From positions 1-64,000 of the forward strand of contig JAAANX010000063.1 in NCBI GenBank assembly GCA_009909085.1: a stretch of 64,000 nucleotides of DNA, written 5' to 3'. The position numbers and the translations under genes are program-made. The notes under the pieces are model-generated. The model made no database searches. It was not told the DNA's origin and was given only the letters and a program-made list of their open reading frames with translations. Below, piece by piece: positions 61,118 to 64,000 of the stretch (within the stretch, counting starts at the first letter, position 1; the number at the start of each line of letters is the position of its first letter). The DNA is from Cyanobacteria bacterium GSL.Bin1. Lineage in GTDB: Bacteria > Cyanobacteriota > Cyanobacteriia > Cyanobacteriales > Rubidibacteraceae.

Positions 61118-63877
61118 TTACTCCTGCTGATGCAGTTGCTCTAAAATGCCCTCTAATTCTTTGATTTTATCGCCATATTCTCCCCAATTTCCCGCTTGGG
61201 CAGCTTGTTGGGCGTCTCGATAAACATCGATCGCGCGTTGGGTTAAATTATCAGGGATTGGGGTTTGGGCAGTGGGTTGCTCTTGCGCCGGTGGCGGTGG
61301 AACTGTTTCTTCTCCAAAAACAGCTGAGATGGCTGATTGTAAAGTCGGGCGCATCACTAAGTTATCTCCATGGGCAACCACAACTCGCTTGAGTTGGGGT
61401 AATTCTCCTTGTTCGGCCCGTAAATAAATCGGTTCGACATAAAGAATGGATTCTTCAATGGGAATGACGAGTAAGTTGCCGCGAATCACTCTTGAACCTT
61501 GTTGGTCCCAAAGACTTAACTGTTGCGAAATCTCTGGGGTTTGATCAATTCTTGCTTCAATTTGACTGGGGCCATAAATGAGTTCTTGTTTTGGAAATTC
61601 ATATAACAATAATTTGCCATAATTTTCCCCATCGGACCGCGCTGCCATCCAAGCAATCATGTTATCTTTATTAATAGGCGTAAAGGGTAAAATTAGTACA
61701 AACTCTGCTCTGTCCGCCTCGGGTAAGCGCATAATAGTGTAATAGGGTTCGACTAATTGCTGATTGCCTTCATAAGTTTCTGTTGCAAATCGCCATAAGT
61801 CTTCCTGGTTATAAAACACTTCCGGATTACTCATGTGATAGGCCAAATACATTTGAGTCTGGATTTTGAATAAATCTAAAGGGTAGCGGAAGTGAGATTG
61901 CACTTCTGGAGAAACCTCACTCATGGAAGTGAATAAGCTAGGAAAGATTTTTTGATAGGTTTGAATCAGCGGATCGGATTCATCGGTAATGACAAACCGT
62001 AATGTGCCATCGTAAGCATCAACAATCACTTTGACCGAGTTCCGAACATAATTAAATCCACCGGCAAGCAGTTGGGTATTTTGTCCCTGTTGTAAGATGG
62101 TTCCCGCATTATTAATCGCGGAAACCGGTTCAGAATAAGGATAATAATCGCTGACCGTATAGCCTTCCACGATCCACTTCATACGACCATTAATTAAGGT
62201 TATGTAAGGGTCGGCATCTAAGCGTAAAAATGGCGCGACATGGTTGATGCGTTCGCGAATATTGCGATAATAATGAATCCGAGATTCCGGTTGAAACTGA
62301 GTGGAAATAAGAACTTTGAGACTGCCCAAATCATACGCATAGAGTAAGCGATGCCAAAAGGAACCAATGTCAACCCCCCCAGCACCGTCATAACGGTTGC
62401 TGGCATTATCTTCTCCCAGGGGGTAATCAAACTCATCTTCCACCATGCCGGTAAAAATATAGTTATTGGTTTCCTCACCGTAATAAATACGCGGTTGTTC
62501 CACTTCTAAATTGACACTAGAAACTGGCGGAATATCTTTAATCAGTAATTCTGGCAAGCCTTGTGAGGTGACTTGATTCACAGGACTCATCACTAAGCCA
62601 TAACCGTGGGTATATTTGAGACGTTGACTGACCCAGCGATCTTGCGGGGCGCGAGATAATTCTCGTGGGGATAACATCACTTGGCGGTAGGTATCATTGA
62701 TGGTGTAGCGGTCAATGTCTACATCGCGGAAGTTATAGTAGGGACGAATTTCCTGCAGTTGTCCATAAGTGGTGAGGAGTGGACGATAATCCCAGAGGCG
62801 AATGTTGCGGATGGTGCCTTGGTTATCTTCAACGGCAGCGCGATCGAGCATTCCTTGGGCGGGATAATTATCTCGTTCCACGCCACTAAGGTTATAAGCA
62901 TCTCGGGTGAGGGCAATATTATTTTCAATGTAGGGTCTTTCTTTCGCCAGTTCATTCGGTTCAACGATAAACTGTTGTTGAAATCCTGGATAAGCCTGAT
63001 ACAACAGGATATAAATCACCAGATATAAAGTAATTCCTGTTATCGGTAGCGTGAGGCTATTCTGCCCAGCTGAAGCGATGAAAACAACGGCTAAGGCTAA
63101 CGCCATAAATCCCATGCCGGTTAAGGCAGTGAGACGGGCATGAGTATCGGTAAATCCCGCCCCGGAAACAACACCTTCAGTCGAGTAAAGTAAATCGTAA
63201 CGCTGTAGCCAAAACTGAAACGCAATTAAAAAAGCTAATCCTGCCAGGAGTAGACAAATGTGGGCTTTCGCTTCGCCATAAATTAAGTACTGCCACCCCC
63301 GACTGAGATTAATGGTTCCTTTTAATATATAAACTGCACCGGCAACTAGTAATCCCGTTAGAAACAGGGCAAATAACCAATCCTGTAGCCCTTCATAAAA
63401 CGGAAGCTGAAAGAGATAAAATCCAATATCCCGTTCGTAGATGGGATCAGTGCGATTAAATTCCGTGGTGTTCAGAAATTTGAGTAGCGTATCCCAAGCG
63501 GTGATACTTGCCCCAGCAGCGGATAAGGAGATAAAAAAGATAATGATCGGTGCAATATATTTGGGGAGGCGATCCGCATAAAAAGATAAATCGCTGCCTT
63601 CTAAAAGACGAATTGTGGAGTAGCGAGTCACGCGCATCGCAAACCAATAGTTTAACCCTAAAAAGAGGGCAAAAATAAGAAAACTGCCGACCCAAGTAAT
63701 GCCTCGCCATGTCAGCAGTGTCCAGAAAACGTCAGAAAACCCAACCGCGCTAAACCACCAAGATTCAGTCGTTAAATGCACTAAGGTTCCTGAAAAGATC
63801 AAAATCAGGATGAGGGCGACCAAAGGAGGAATCAGCCACCGCCAGTTGGGAATTGCATTCGGTCGTTTCGCTACCAT
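61118..63877 (-). CDS. UPF0182 family membrane protein
   Basis: A 919-residue protein. Seven membrane helices lie in the first 320 residues (for example WRWLIPPLVALILILIFSGTLV at 13-34). A large extracytoplasmic region follows to about 860, with conserved blocks AYNLSGVERDNYP, RLWDYRPLLTTYGQLQEIRPYY, KYTHGYGLVMSPVN and RMPEADRAEFVLILPFTP. The C-terminus is an Ala/Gln-rich helix. UPF0182 proteins occur in actinobacteria and cyanobacteria and have no settled function. It is the first gene of the minus-strand cluster; the start is close to a repeat array. Confidence 0.9.
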   Translation of the reverse strand: MVAKRPNAIPNWRWLIPPLVALILILIFSGTLVHLTTESWWFSAVGFSDVFWTLLTWRGITWVGSFLIFALFLGLNYWFAMRVTRYSTIRLLEGSDLSFYADRLPKYIAPIIIFFISLSAAGASITAWDTLLKFLNTTEFNRTDPIYERDIGFYLFQLPFYEGLQDWLFALFLTGLLVAGAVYILKGTINLSRGWQYLIYGEAKAHICLLLAGLAFLIAFQFWLQRYDLLYSTEGVVSGAGFTDTHARLTALTGMGFMALALAVVFIASAGQNSLTLPITGITLYLVIYILLYQAYPGFQQQFIVEPNELAKERPYIENNIALTRDAYNLSGVERDNYPAQGMLDRAAVEDNQGTIRNIRLWDYRPLLTTYGQLQEIRPYYNFRDVDIDRYTINDTYRQVMLSPRELSRAPQDRWVSQRLKYTHGYGLVMSPVNQVTSQGLPELLIKDIPPVSSVNLEVEQPRIYYGEETNNYIFTGMVEDEFDYPLGEDNASNRYDGAGGVDIGSFWHRLLYAYDLGSLKVLISTQFQPESRIHYYRNIRERINHVAPFLRLDADPYITLINGRMKWIVEGYTVSDYYPYSEPVSAINNAGTILQQGQNTQLLAGGFNYVRNSVKVIVDAYDGTLRFVITDESDPLIQTYQKIFPSLFTSMSEVSPEVQSHFRYPLDLFKIQTQMYLAYHMSNPEVFYNQEDLWRFATETYEGNQQLVEPYYTIMRLPEADRAEFVLILPFTPINKDNMIAWMAARSDGENYGKLLLYEFPKQELIYGPSQIEARIDQTPEISQQLSLWDQQGSRVIRGNLLVIPIEESILYVEPIYLRAEQGELPQLKRVVVAHGDNLVMRPTLQSAISAVFGEETVPPPPAQEQPTAQTPIPDNLTQRAIDVYRDAQQAAQAGNWGEYGDKIKELEGILEQLHQQE

Positions 63878-63913
63878 AAGTGTCCAGTTCGGGCTACGAC
63901 TTCTATTGTAGGA

Positions 63914-63999
63914 TTGTCATTGGTCATTGGTCATTAGTTGTTCGTCTTTCGTCATTGGTCATTAGTTCTTTGTTCACTCGTCACTCACTGAGTCTTCAG
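63914..63999. repeat. heptamer tandem repeat at the right edge
   Basis: Degenerate units of TCATTGG / TCATTAG / TCGTCTT type run to the right end, with about 11 units visible. Same family as the arrays at 13102, 25254 and 41581, in the opposite orientation to the 25254 array. The array may continue beyond the window. Confidence 0.75.
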
Positions 64000-64000
64000 T

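Overview
The window is chromosomal DNA from a cyanobacterium. It carries the NDH-1 genes ndhA-I-G-E, a plant-type [2Fe-2S] ferredoxin, the carotenoid genes crtP, crtB and crtD, a high-light-inducible (Hli) protein, a Psb32-like protein, DevBCA-type export genes, and dozens of copies of the HIP1 palindrome GCGATCGC (about one copy is expected by chance in 64 kb). No rRNA, tRNA, prophage, IS transposase or CRISPR array was seen. A Ni-superoxide dismutase and many acidic proteins would fit a marine or halophilic unicellular lineage, but that is only a guess.

Layout. 1-7.3 kb: the 3' end of an unknown gene, a conserved hypothetical, a Zam-like RNB protein whose active-site residues look lost, a TerB-like protein, a DUF1537 sugar-acid kinase overlapping a small membrane protein, a Uma2-family protein and a TM2 protein. 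7.3-13.9 kb: hli, a dgcA/dgcN-like pair for D-glutamate or dipeptide metabolism, two small hypotheticals, a large TgpA-like membrane protein with a degenerate transglutaminase site, and clpP. 13.9-18.5 kb: devBCA exporter on the minus strand and two pentapeptide-repeat proteins. 18.6-22.9 kb: gshA translationally coupled to a two-domain PPK2 gene, two small conserved proteins and purC.

22.9-28.9 kb is the outer-membrane block: an Omp85/BamA homologue with an acidic repeat linker, then lpxC, fabZ, lpxA and lpxB, covering barrel assembly and the first steps of lipid A synthesis. A GlmS-like SIS gene at 29.0-30.0 kb looks foreign. Next come ispD, thiC with a clear TPP riboswitch, an unannotated 46-residue membrane protein, pyrD, an M28 peptidase, petF, sodN, an alpha/beta hydrolase, a hypothetical, dtd and a GltS-type transporter. 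40-45.5 kb: a MOSC protein, a DUF4434 protein, psb32, another hydrolase, a 66-residue protein and crtD. 45.6-53.8 kb: an M23 peptidase, crtP-crtB (phytoene synthesis and desaturation, linked in pathway to crtD), an odd GIY-YIG/peptidoglycan-binding fusion, an MscS channel, ahcY and ferritin. 53.9-63.9 kb: ndhE-G-I-A, gltA, cdsA, a MITE-like repeat, and a minus-strand cluster of a UPF0182 protein, Uma2 and an Na/Pi-type transporter.

Most of the window is ordinary core genome and I see no multi-gene system that is clearly new. The most promising leads are the membrane-spanning GIY-YIG/peptidoglycan-binding fusion, the two enzyme-like proteins with lost active sites (RNB and transglutaminase), the isolated SIS gene, the 46-residue membrane protein, and several short repeats near gene control regions. 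All statements on families come from reading the translated sequence; no database search was run.
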